A stretch of DNA of 64,000 nucleotides, from contig JAHEYN010000003.1 of assembly GCA_023251555.1 (NCBI GenBank), positions 1-64,000 of the forward strand, given 5' to 3'. The notes below the pieces were generated by a model. It worked only from the letters and a program-made list of their open reading frames with translations, was not told the DNA's origin and searched no databases. The stretch is from Bacteroidota bacterium. GTDB taxonomy: Bacteria > Bacteroidota > Bacteroidia > AKYH767-A > JAHEYN01. The translations under genes and the position numbers were made by a program. Of the stretch, positions 25,859 to 32,814 are shown piece by piece (positions within the stretch are counted from its first letter, which is position 1; each line of letters begins with the position of its first letter).

Positions 25859-26995
25859 TTAAATACCGCTGCGCCCGCTAAATACATAAATGGCAAACAC
25901 CGCTGCGCAAATCATAACAAGTGTTGAAATTAACTGCACCCATTTAGGGTTTAATTTCCCGAACAGAATATCGTTATCTTTCTTTTTGCACTCAATCAGA
26001 TATGTGTTGTGAATCACTGAATACAGGCCGAAAATCGAACCACTCCAAATATAATTGTGTTGTAAACCATTCCAACACCCCATCAACGCAAATGTGAAAA
26101 ACAAAGAAAGATTTTGTTTCGTCAGCGGATATTTTTTCAACGAATAAAAACCACTCAGCCATTTATAAATTGGCCTGAAAAAATAGTCGCGAAGCCAGTC
26201 ACCCAATGTGATATGCCAGCGCCGCCAAAAGTCCTGCGGATTCACCGCTAAATAGGGATGATTGAAATTGTGCGGTACTTTTATTCCCAACATGTTTCCA
26301 AACCCGACTGCTAATGATGAGTAACCTGCAAAATCAAAATACAAATAAGCGGTGTAAGCAAAGGCGGCATTTATATGCTGCAGAAATGAATGAACATTAT
26401 CTTCGGGCTGCAACCAATATCGCGTAACGATTTCAGCCATCACATACTTCTGTAAAACACCCAACGCAATATTTTGCCAACCTTCAGCAAACAAATTTGA
26501 GTTGAGGTTTCTATAGCCTTCCTCCAGATTGTTTTTGAATCGTTGCCAGCGGTCAATAGGTCCGATTAAAAGTGTTGGTGTGAAAACTAAAAACGAAAAA
26601 TAATCTCTGGGGTGAACTGGTTTTTCATCAGGCTGACGGTCAATAAAAATTTGAATTGTCCGGAAAGTGATATAAGATAATCCGGCAAAATTAAGCCATG
26701 AAATGTTCAATTGCACTTTCAATAAAATCATTGGCAACGCCAGCAATAAAGATACCCAAAGCCGATGCGGGTTTTTGAATTTGAAACTAAAGATGTAGTA
26801 AATTAAATAACTGTAAATGGCAAAACCAATTAGTTGCAGGTGCCGTGTAAAAAAAAACAGCACATAAAATAAAGTTATCGCAAATAATAAATTAGAGTAG
26901 GAAATGAATCTGGAATAAATCGGTTTCAGCAATTGCACTCCTAAGATCAGCACTCCCAAAAGGATATAAAAATCAATGCTGGTAAATGGCAACAT
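25859..26995 (-). CDS. dltB: DltB-like MBOAT acyltransferase
   Basis: 378 residues, about ten membrane segments. MBOAT signatures: HPYLAVNPQDFWRRWHITLG then DWLRDYFFRPIY (~245-275), and the catalytic-histidine region LMGCWNGLQHNYIWSG (~305). N-terminal segments (IDFYILLGVLILGVQLL) fit DltB. In the Dlt pathway it accepts the amino acid from DltC-S-phosphopantetheine and passes it across the membrane. It starts 3 bp after the DltX-like microgene and is followed by dltA. Alternatives among MBOATs (alginate acetylases) are less likely given all five dlt partners are present. Confidence 0.87.
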   Translation of the reverse strand: MLPFTSIDFYILLGVLILGVQLLKPIYSRFISYSNLLFAITLFYVLFFFTRHLQLIGFAIYSYLIYYIFSFKFKNPHRLWVSLLLALPMILLKVQLNISWLNFAGLSYITFRTIQIFIDRQPDEKPVHPRDYFSFLVFTPTLLIGPIDRWQRFKNNLEEGYRNLNSNLFAEGWQNIALGVLQKYVMAEIVTRYWLQPEDNVHSFLQHINAAFAYTAYLYFDFAGYSSLAVGFGNMLGIKVPHNFNHPYLAVNPQDFWRRWHITLGDWLRDYFFRPIYKWLSGFYSLKKYPLTKQNLSLFFTFALMGCWNGLQHNYIWSGSIFGLYSVIHNTYLIECKKKDNDILFGKLNPKWVQLISTLVMICAAVFAIYVFSGRSGI

Positions 26996-26998
26996 TCG

Positions 26999-27139
26999 TT
27001 AAAATTGTTGATAAACAAAAGGAATCTTTGATTTTGTTTTTTTATTCTCATTTTGATGAAAATACAAAAAATAAAACCCAACAATTATGGCTGTGTAAAT
27101 AAAAATATCAGTAAAAAATGCTTTTAAATTGACTTTCAT
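26999..27139 (-). CDS. dltX: DltX-like microprotein (46 residues)
   Basis: A 46-codon frame (ATG 27137-27139, TAA 26999-27001) exactly fills the gap between dltD and dltB. Its ATG overlaps the dltD stop as ATGA (translational coupling), and 3 bp separate its stop from the dltB ATG. The product has one membrane helix at ~8-26 (DIFIYTAIIVGFYFLYF), a Lys/Asn-rich segment, and ends KIPFVYQQF. DltX proteins are ~50 residues with one helix and a conserved C-terminal F-(I/V)-Y-x-x-F motif that docks into DltB and carries the acyl group on Tyr; this frame matches in size, topology, motif and position. In Firmicutes dltX usually heads the operon; here it sits between D and B. Confidence 0.8.
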   Translation of the reverse strand: MKVNLKAFFTDIFIYTAIIVGFYFLYFHQNENKKTKSKIPFVYQQF

Positions 27140-28326
27140 TTCTTTTGAAAATAATGGTTATAAATTTCCCTGTCAATTAAATACCAACCATATTCGCCCG
27201 TATGCATCAGATCTGTAAGCAATCCCTTTTGATATTTTTCTTTTGCAGGTTGCCACAGATTAAACACCTGAAACCCTTCATCTGCAATAGTTTTCTTTAC
27301 TTCATTCATCATCGGATTTAATTCTTCTAAATTCGAATAGGCATACGGATTTAAAGCCTGAATGATAAAAAGTGCATCAATGTTTTCATCTTTACATAAT
27401 TGTACCAACAACTTTAAATCGTTTAACTCCTGATTAGGAATTGTAGGTGTATACATCATTTTAGGCAAATTGCCTATGACATATTTTTTATAGTAATCAT
27501 CATTCACACCGAAAACATTACTGCATTTATTTTTTTCATTCTGTAATCCGGATTGCAGTAATGAATCCCATTCTGGTTGAGGAACAAGAGATTCGTATTT
27601 ACTTTTTAACGTGTAAATATTTGGCAAACTAAACCGAGTAGGTTTTGTCTTTGAAAATTGAGCCCATACTCTGTAAAGCAGTGCTGATGGAGCATAAAGA
27701 GTTTTATCAATTAAACTTTGCATTTGCAATTTTTGATAAAAAAGATACTTAATACATGGCGTAGGATAATAAATATTCTCAAAATTGCTGCTGATAAAAT
27801 TCAACACACTGTTTTTAAAATTCTCAGAAATTGAATCGTCATGCATAATTTTATTCAACATACCATCATCAACAAATTCTAAAAACGAACTTATTGAAGT
27901 TCCTTTCCCTGATTCACCTGCAAACCAACCCGGAGAAATAATAAATACAATTTTTGATGATGAAGATTTTTTTTCTTTCAATGCTGCTATTTCACAGGCA
28001 TAATTAAAAGATTGATTGCCTGCATGACCAAAAGAAAGCATTGGAATATTTAATTGTTCATTAAAAAAACGATTAGGAATACTTGCAAACTGTTGATTGG
28101 TCAGTTCTGATGAGCCAAGCATTACAAGCTGATTGTTATTCAGGGCATTAAATAAATCTTGCCTGGCTGCCGAACTGCTTTCAAAATTGCTATAAAAATT
28201 CCTGTGCGCTGAGGATATTTCAATTTGTGTGGCAGTGGCAGTATGAAAATAATTCCAGCTTTTAATAATCCCGAGACTGATAAATAAAGCAATAACAATC
28301 GAAAGCAGCTTTCTGGACAATAACAT
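27136..28326 (-). CDS. dltD: DltD-like SGNH-type protein
   Basis: 396 residues from ATG 28326 (a TTG five codons earlier is possible). One N-terminal membrane anchor (LLSIVIALFISLGIIKSW) with the rest extracytoplasmic. Catalytic-type motifs of DltD are seen: GSSELTNQQF at ~75 (nucleophile Ser) and DLMHTGEYGWYLID near the C-terminus (Asp and His). DltD transfers the amino acid onto the final acceptor, teichoic acid in Gram-positives. In a Bacteroidota cell the acceptor must be something else, such as a lipopolysaccharide or surface glycan (inference). 22 bp after dltC; its stop overlaps the dltX start. Confidence 0.85.
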   Translation of the reverse strand: MLLSRKLLSIVIALFISLGIIKSWNYFHTATATQIEISSAHRNFYSNFESSSAARQDLFNALNNNQLVMLGSSELTNQQFASIPNRFFNEQLNIPMLSFGHAGNQSFNYACEIAALKEKKSSSSKIVFIISPGWFAGESGKGTSISSFLEFVDDGMLNKIMHDDSISENFKNSVLNFISSNFENIYYPTPCIKYLFYQKLQMQSLIDKTLYAPSALLYRVWAQFSKTKPTRFSLPNIYTLKSKYESLVPQPEWDSLLQSGLQNEKNKCSNVFGVNDDYYKKYVIGNLPKMMYTPTIPNQELNDLKLLVQLCKDENIDALFIIQALNPYAYSNLEELNPMMNEVKKTIADEGFQVFNLWQPAKEKYQKGLLTDLMHTGEYGWYLIDREIYNHYFQKK

Positions 28327-28348
28327 TATTGATGCTTTCAAAATAATT

Positions 28349-28594
28349 TTATTTATGGCTGATTTTTAATTCAATGTATTTGGTAATTGTTTTCACGGTT
28401 TCAAAATGATGTTCATTAATATCAACAAACGGAATACTAATACCAAACTCATTTTCCAGTTCAACCGCCAAATCAACTATAACGATAGAGTCTAAAAGTT
28501 TTGAGGACACTAATGCCTGATTCGCATCAACTTGTTTGAAGCAAATTTGTTTAATTACTTCAATTATTTTTAACTCGATACCTTGATAATCCAT
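28349..28594 (-). CDS. dltC: DltC-like acyl carrier protein
   Basis: 81 residues, the length of DltC. The phosphopantetheine attachment Ser lies in SKLLDSIVIVDLAVELENEF (~31-50), matching the DltC form L-L-D-S rather than the D-S-L of fatty-acid ACP. The rest is a typical four-helix acidic carrier (ISIPFVDINEHHFETVKTI). It receives the activated amino acid from DltA. First gene of the operon; a dispersed palindromic repeat lies 10 bp upstream of its start codon, in its leader. Confidence 0.85.
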   Translation of the reverse strand: MDYQGIELKIIEVIKQICFKQVDANQALVSSKLLDSIVIVDLAVELENEFGISIPFVDINEHHFETVKTITKYIELKISHK

Positions 28595-28604
28595 TTTATC
28601 AAAA

Positions 28605-28679
28605 TTAATCCGCCTTCGTGTTCCGCTACGGCGGACAAGAATGTCCGGGGCTTGCTCCGGGGTTAATACTAATTTATTG
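28605..28679. repeat. Dispersed palindromic repeat, copy 2
   Basis: The best-conserved copy: TTAATCCGCCTTCG, TTCCGCTACGGCGGACAAGA, GTCCGGGGCTTGCTCCGGGG, TTAATACTAATTTATTG. Hairpin arms CGGAC/GTCCG and CCGGGG/CCGG are visible. It lies between the nucleotidyltransferase gene and dltC, within the probable leader of the dlt-like operon. Confidence 0.85.
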
Positions 28680-28742
28680 CTTTAATGTTCGTATTCGCAC
28701 GTTCGCTTCGCTTTTGGCAAGCTGCTGTTATATGCCGTAACC

Positions 28743-29180
28743 CTATTTCAAGTTGTTCAGGTCATCAAGATCTTTTAATCGCCCAGATTTTCTTTTGTTT
28801 TTCAAAAGATCCTGATAACCTATAAAATTTACCATTATGCCATCAATCTCTGCTTCCTTGCGGTTCCTGAAACACTCTTCAAAAGTAACACCATCAATAC
28901 TCACAAGAAGATCAATTCTCAGAGGAGGATATCCAAGCTGAACAACGTTTGATTCCTTTGTGAAATCGTCTTCAGTTAGCCTATAAGAAGAAAAGCCAAA
29001 CTCATTTACACAGTTTAATATCCTTTTTGCATTCTCGGGTGTAGGATTTAACCAAATATCCAAATCGCCAGTATATCTTGGATGACCGTGGATGCCAACT
29101 GCATAGCCACCGACGACAAGATACTCAGCTTTGTTTTTGATTAACAATTCTACAAACTCTCTGAAATCCCGGCTGAACAT
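28743..29180 (-). CDS. Nucleotidyltransferase (AbiEii/MNT-like)
   Basis: 145 residues. The pol-beta-type nucleotidyltransferase core is visible: VVGGYAVGIHGHPRYTGDLDIW at ~21-42 shortened here to its key points, GG at 23-24, and the D-x-D metal pair in GDLDIW, then a later LRIDLLVSIDGV strand carrying the third acidic residue. Proteins of this size commonly pair with a small partner gene in toxin-antitoxin-like loci. The upstream 62-residue gene overlaps its first 56 bases. Activity and target unknown. Confidence 0.78.
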   Translation of the reverse strand: MFSRDFREFVELLIKNKAEYLVVGGYAVGIHGHPRYTGDLDIWLNPTPENAKRILNCVNEFGFSSYRLTEDDFTKESNVVQLGYPPLRIDLLVSIDGVTFEECFRNRKEAEIDGIMVNFIGYQDLLKNKRKSGRLKDLDDLNNLK

Positions 29181-29313
29181 CTTTGCTAAAGTTAATGTAT
29201 TGGCTTCTTAAAAATTCAACTGCATCCAATCGTTCCTTAATGCTTTTTGATGTCCAATAAGTATAATCAGATTGAACATCCTTTAATGACACAATCTTTA
29301 ATACTTTATCCAT
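29125..29313 (-). CDS. Small partner protein of the nucleotidyltransferase
   Basis: 62 residues (MDKVLKIVSLKDVQSDYTYW at the N-terminus; ERLDAVEFLRSQYINF in the middle; a basic end VQPGFQRVCRIV). Soluble and charged. I recognise the pattern as a short protein often found directly before a nucleotidyltransferase, but know no assigned function. Its 3' end overlaps the nucleotidyltransferase start by 56 bp in another frame, implying coupled expression. It may be the antitoxin of the pair. Confidence 0.7.
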   Translation of the reverse strand: MDKVLKIVSLKDVQSDYTYWTSKSIKERLDAVEFLRSQYINFSKDVQPGFQRVCRIVNQKQS

Positions 29314-29612
29314 AGATCAAATATAGCATTTTTTTAGGATATGCGAAAGTGCAAGAGGCGCAAAGGGTATCAGTGTGCGGTCACGGCCACCGCCCGAAAG
29401 CTGGCCGTGATAGTTTATAAGATGCTCACGCAAAAGGAGCAGTTCAGATTCGTTGCGGTATCAATCAAAAACTTATAAAGAGTTTTTGCACAGTGTGATG
29501 GTTCGGACATTGGGGATGGCGGGCTGTTCGCAGTCATCTTTCCGTCCTCCGATATTTGGGTTGCTAATGCCCGCCCTCTATCCCTAATACCATTTTATGG
29601 GCAGCGTATTCC
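29314..29612. other. Gene-free, structured 299-bp gap between two TA-like modules
   Basis: No convincing frame on either strand. Three inverted repeats are visible: TCACGGCCA/TGGCCGTGA (29381-29389 and 29402-29410), CAAAAACT/AGTTTTTG (29466-29473 and 29481-29488), and a longer-range GGCGGGC/GCCCGCC pair (29518-29524 and 29569-29575). GC content is higher than in the flanking genes. It could be an RNA gene, a recombination site or terminators. Confidence 0.5.
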
Positions 29613-29921
29613 TTATATCTGAAGCGTCAACTTTAGATGGCCTCCAAGTCCTTGCTGAATAATCTTCATCAATGTAGATAAGCGGATATCAGATGCATTA
29701 TGCTCAATCCTTGAAATATATGCCTTGTTGGTTCCGCATTTACTTGCAAGCTGTTCCTGTGTCATGCCGCGTTTTGTTCTTGCCGCCTCAAGTAATACCC
29801 CAAGTCGGAAGGCCTCGAATTCCTGCTCCCAGTTTTCACGCCTGGAAACTCCACGTTTCCCGTATTTGGAATCAAGAATTTCGTCCAGGGAGGTAAGGTT
29901 CTTACTTGCTTTTGCTTTCAT
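29613..29921 (-). CDS. higA: HigA-type XRE antitoxin
   Basis: 102 residues. The C-terminal half is a Cro/CI-type helix-turn-helix: GMTQEQLASKCGTNKAYISR then IEHNASDIRLSTLMKIIQ at ~52-90. The N-terminal region (LTSLDEILDSKYGKRG) is typical of HigA-like antitoxins that follow a Gp49-type toxin. It should neutralise the toxin encoded just upstream and repress the shared promoter. Toxin and antitoxin frames overlap by 20 bp, toxin first, the higBA order. Confidence 0.85.
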   Translation of the reverse strand: MKAKASKNLTSLDEILDSKYGKRGVSRRENWEQEFEAFRLGVLLEAARTKRGMTQEQLASKCGTNKAYISRIEHNASDIRLSTLMKIIQQGLGGHLKLTLQI

Positions 29922-30249
29922 GTTTATAGTCCTCCATTATTTTAAGTGCTTTCACGATTTCCTCTTTTGGTGTCCTTGTCGTCTTTTTCTGAAATGCATT
30001 ACCCGGAATTATCAAATTTCCCTTATCAAAAAATGAGAAGATGCGGTATATGTTGCCACCTGCTTCAACACGAATTTCATAAAGGCCTTTGGTGCCTTCC
30101 ATGTGTTTAAAATATTTCTCGGGCACATGCTGTGTCACTTTTATCAACTTCAGCGTCCACTCAATTTTTGCCTGAACGATTTCTGTCTGACTTTGGTAAA
30201 AGTCGAGAAAGTATCGCTTATAGGCTACAACTTCACGTTCAAAACTCAC
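29902..30249 (-). CDS. higB: HigB-like (Gp49/RelE-superfamily) toxin
   Basis: 115 residues from a GTG start at 30249. The family pattern is clear: GLYEIRVEAGGNIYRIFSFF in the middle and the C-terminal GNAFQKKTTRTPKEEIVKA. Members are ribosome-dependent mRNA interferases of the RelE fold (phage-derived Gp49-like, DUF891). The antitoxin gene overlaps its 3' end. No ATG lies nearby in frame, so the GTG start is accepted. Confidence 0.85.
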   Translation of the reverse strand: MSFEREVVAYKRYFLDFYQSQTEIVQAKIEWTLKLIKVTQHVPEKYFKHMEGTKGLYEIRVEAGGNIYRIFSFFDKGNLIIPGNAFQKKTTRTPKEEIVKALKIMEDYKHESKSK

Positions 30250-30455
30250 TTTGTAAAGTTAACTAATCAGACAACAATATCCAAATATAAAAATCGCCCC
30301 GATCACTGAAGGGGTCTTTTCGTGCGTACTGAATCTCCCCAGGAGATACACCATGCTGCATCAAATTATTATTTTTCATGTTCTTTTGAATTCTTTCTAC
30401 TGTTAAATTGCCCCCCCCCAACCCTCATTGTCGAGGCTGCGGCACCCGATTGCTT

Positions 30456-31994
30456 TTATTGCCCCCAATTGTCTCTGTCCAGCGAACGGTATTGGATAGC
30501 TTCAGCAAGATGGGTAATTTGTATTTCTTCTGCCGAATCCAGGTCGGCAATGGTGCGGGAAACTTTCAGGATGCGGTCATAAGCGCGGGCAGACAAACCC
30601 AGTTTTTCAATAGCACGCTTCAATAATTCCTGCCCTTCCGCATTTATCCGGCAAAAATCACGAATCATTTTTGAGGACATCTGGGCATTGCAGTAAATGC
30701 CCTGAAAAGGCATGAAGCGTTTCTCCTGATTTGATCTTGCTTTAATAACCCGCTTTCTCACCACTTCACTTTTTTCACCCGAACGTTCAGATGAAAGTTC
30801 GGAAACAGGCACAGGTGTTACCTCAATATGAATGTCTATCCGGTCAAGAAGCGGTCCTGAAAGTTTATTCAGGTATTTCTGTACCATTCCCGGGGCGCAA
30901 ACACATTCCCTGGCCGGATGGTTGTAATATCCGCAAGGGCAGGGATTGCAGGCAGCGACCAATAGGAAACTGCTTTGGTATTCAACTGAAAATTTTGCAC
31001 GGGATATCGTCATTATTCTTTCCTCCATGGGTTGACGCAATACCTCTAATACACCACGGTTAAATTCCGGCAATTCATCTAAAAACAAAACGCCGTTATG
31101 GGCGAGGGATATTTCACCGGGTCGCGGATACGCCCCACCCCCGACAAGTGCCACGTCTGAAATGGTGTGGTGCGGAGCACGGAAAGGACGTGTTGTGATG
31201 AGACTTTGAGAAGGAGATAATTTCCCGGCAACGGAATGAATTTTTGTCGTCTCCAATGCTTCATCTATATTCAAAGGCGGCAGAATAGTGGGTAATCTTT
31301 TTGCAAGCATTGTTTTACCGGCGCCAGGCGGGCCGATAAGAATTACATTATGTCCTCCTGATGCGGCAATTTCCAAAGCACGCTTTATATTTTCCTGCCC
31401 GCGCACATCGGAAAAATCGGGTTCTCCGTCAGATACGCCATGAGAAAATTCCTGTTCAATATTGACATTTGTTTTTTCGATTTCACATTCTCCATTTAAA
31501 AAATTTATTACTTCAACGATATTTGATGCACCTAATACTTCAAGCCCTTCAACAATTCCGGCTTCACGGGCATTTTGTTTTGGCAGAATAATTCCTTTGA
31601 AACCAAGCTTTTTTGCGCTGATGGCAACTGGCAAAATGCCTTTTACCGGATTTAACCCGCCATCAAGCGACAATTCTCCTATAATGAAATACCGGCTGAG
31701 TAAATCTTCTTTGACTTTTTCCGAAGCTGCCAGTATTCCTATAGCAATAGGCAGGTCGTAGGCAGAACCTTCCTTGCGGATGTCGGCAGGGGCCAGATTC
31801 ACCGTAATCCCTTTCCCGGGAATTTTATAACCATTGTTTTTTAAAGCAGCATCAATGCGCTGATGGCTTTCCTTAACAGCGCTATCAGGCAATCCAACAA
31901 GAAAAAAATTAATGCCTCTGCCGATATTTACTTCGATGGTAACGGTAGTGGCATTCACGCCGTAAACGGCGCTTCCGAAAGTTTTGACAAGCAT
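30456..31994 (-). CDS. yifB: YifB/ComM family Mg-chelatase-like AAA+ ATPase
   Basis: 512 residues, full length for the family. N-terminal Lon-like domain (GINFFLVGLPDSAVKESHQR; GSAYDLPIAIGIL), Walker A GPPGAGKTMLAKRLP at ~215, the RPFRAPHHTISDVALVGGG signature, Walker B HNGVLFLDELPEF at ~300, and CNPCPCGYY. ComM/YifB acts as a hexameric helicase promoting branch migration of integrated DNA in natural transformation; in non-competent hosts its role is less clear. The downstream flank contains a C9 tract. Monocistronic on the minus strand. Confidence 0.93.
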   Translation of the reverse strand: MLVKTFGSAVYGVNATTVTIEVNIGRGINFFLVGLPDSAVKESHQRIDAALKNNGYKIPGKGITVNLAPADIRKEGSAYDLPIAIGILAASEKVKEDLLSRYFIIGELSLDGGLNPVKGILPVAISAKKLGFKGIILPKQNAREAGIVEGLEVLGASNIVEVINFLNGECEIEKTNVNIEQEFSHGVSDGEPDFSDVRGQENIKRALEIAASGGHNVILIGPPGAGKTMLAKRLPTILPPLNIDEALETTKIHSVAGKLSPSQSLITTRPFRAPHHTISDVALVGGGAYPRPGEISLAHNGVLFLDELPEFNRGVLEVLRQPMEERIMTISRAKFSVEYQSSFLLVAACNPCPCGYYNHPARECVCAPGMVQKYLNKLSGPLLDRIDIHIEVTPVPVSELSSERSGEKSEVVRKRVIKARSNQEKRFMPFQGIYCNAQMSSKMIRDFCRINAEGQELLKRAIEKLGLSARAYDRILKVSRTIADLDSAEEIQITHLAEAIQYRSLDRDNWGQ

Positions 31995-32039
31995 AAAAAA
32001 GTATTAAAAAATAATAAATCCCTGCAGGTGCTTTAACTG

Positions 32040-32615
32040 CTATAGTCCGTTCTCTATAAAATTAATGAGACAATGAATAACCTTGATATGGATTTCCTGT
32101 GCGCGGTCGGCAAAAGGCGAATGGGGAGCCCGCACTTCCGCGTCACATAATGGAGCAAGTTTTCCGCCGTCTTTTCCGGTGAGCCCGATCACGGCCATAC
32201 CTTTACTCTTTGCTGTTTCCGCTGCTTTCAGCACGTTGGCGGAATTGCCGCTGGTGCTGATGGCAAGCAGTACATCACCGCTTTGCCCGAAGGCTTCCAC
32301 GTACCTGGAAAAAACATTCTCATAGCCATAGTCATTGGCGGTGCATGAAAGGTAGGAGGGGTCTGATACTGCCAGGGCAGGGAGGGGTTTCCTGTCTTTC
32401 CTGAAGCGTCCCGACAGTTCTTCTGCGAAGTGCATGGCATCGCACATGGATCCGCCGTTTCCGCAGGAGATTACTTTTCCCCCGGCCCGGAAGCAACTTA
32501 CCAGCAGGGAGCCTGCCCGTTCTATGGAAAGAAAATTTTTCTCTTCCGAAAGAAAAGATGCCAGAACGCGCTGTGCTTCCTGAAGCTCTGACCTGATATT
32601 TGTCCCGGAGGTCAT
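32040..32615 (-). CDS. gmhA: Phosphoheptose isomerase GmhA (SIS domain)
   Basis: 191 residues from ATG 32615; the open frame runs 37 codons further but the upstream part is unlike the family. SIS-domain motifs: [20 protein letters not shown] then RFR (~45-66), [16 protein letters not shown] (~115), and [13 protein letters not shown] at the C-terminus with metal-binding His/Glu. GmhA converts sedoheptulose 7-phosphate to D-glycero-D-manno-heptose 7-phosphate, the first step to heptose in lipopolysaccharide. The other heptose genes are not in the window. Other SIS sugar isomerases are possible but length and motifs favour GmhA. Confidence 0.85.
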   Translation of the reverse strand: MTSGTNIRSELQEAQRVLASFLSEEKNFLSIERAGSLLVSCFRAGGKVISCGNGGSMCDAMHFAEELSGRFRKDRKPLPALAVSDPSYLSCTANDYGYENVFSRYVEAFGQSGDVLLAISTSGNSANVLKAAETAKSKGMAVIGLTGKDGGKLAPLCDAEVRAPHSPFADRAQEIHIKVIHCLINFIENGL

Positions 32616-32635
32616 TTTATCTTTGCAAACGCAGG

Positions 32636-32643
32636 CAAAGATA
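32636..32643 (-). promoter_or_regulatory. Candidate -7 box for gmhA
   Basis: The minus strand reads TATCTTTG, 21 bp before the gmhA ATG. A plus-strand TATCTTTG also occurs at 32618-32625, making a divergent pair toward glpD. Confidence 0.45.
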
Positions 32644-32814
32644 ATGTATTTCGCGATGACGGGTTTCGCCGAAGCAGTAATCGATGCCAAGCAATATTTT
32701 ATAATTACGTTCCGTGCTTTGTACAAAGCCTAATGATAAATTACCACGGAAAGGGGTTCCGAAAATTTTGTACCTGAAGATTCTGGCATTAACTTGGCAC
32801 AAAATTATTGTCTT

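Noticed and set aside
30411-30419. Run of nine C in the gap after YifB
   Set aside because: Could be a phase-variable tract, but it is intergenic, lies downstream of the YifB and upstream of no plus-strand gene, and has no repeat structure around it.
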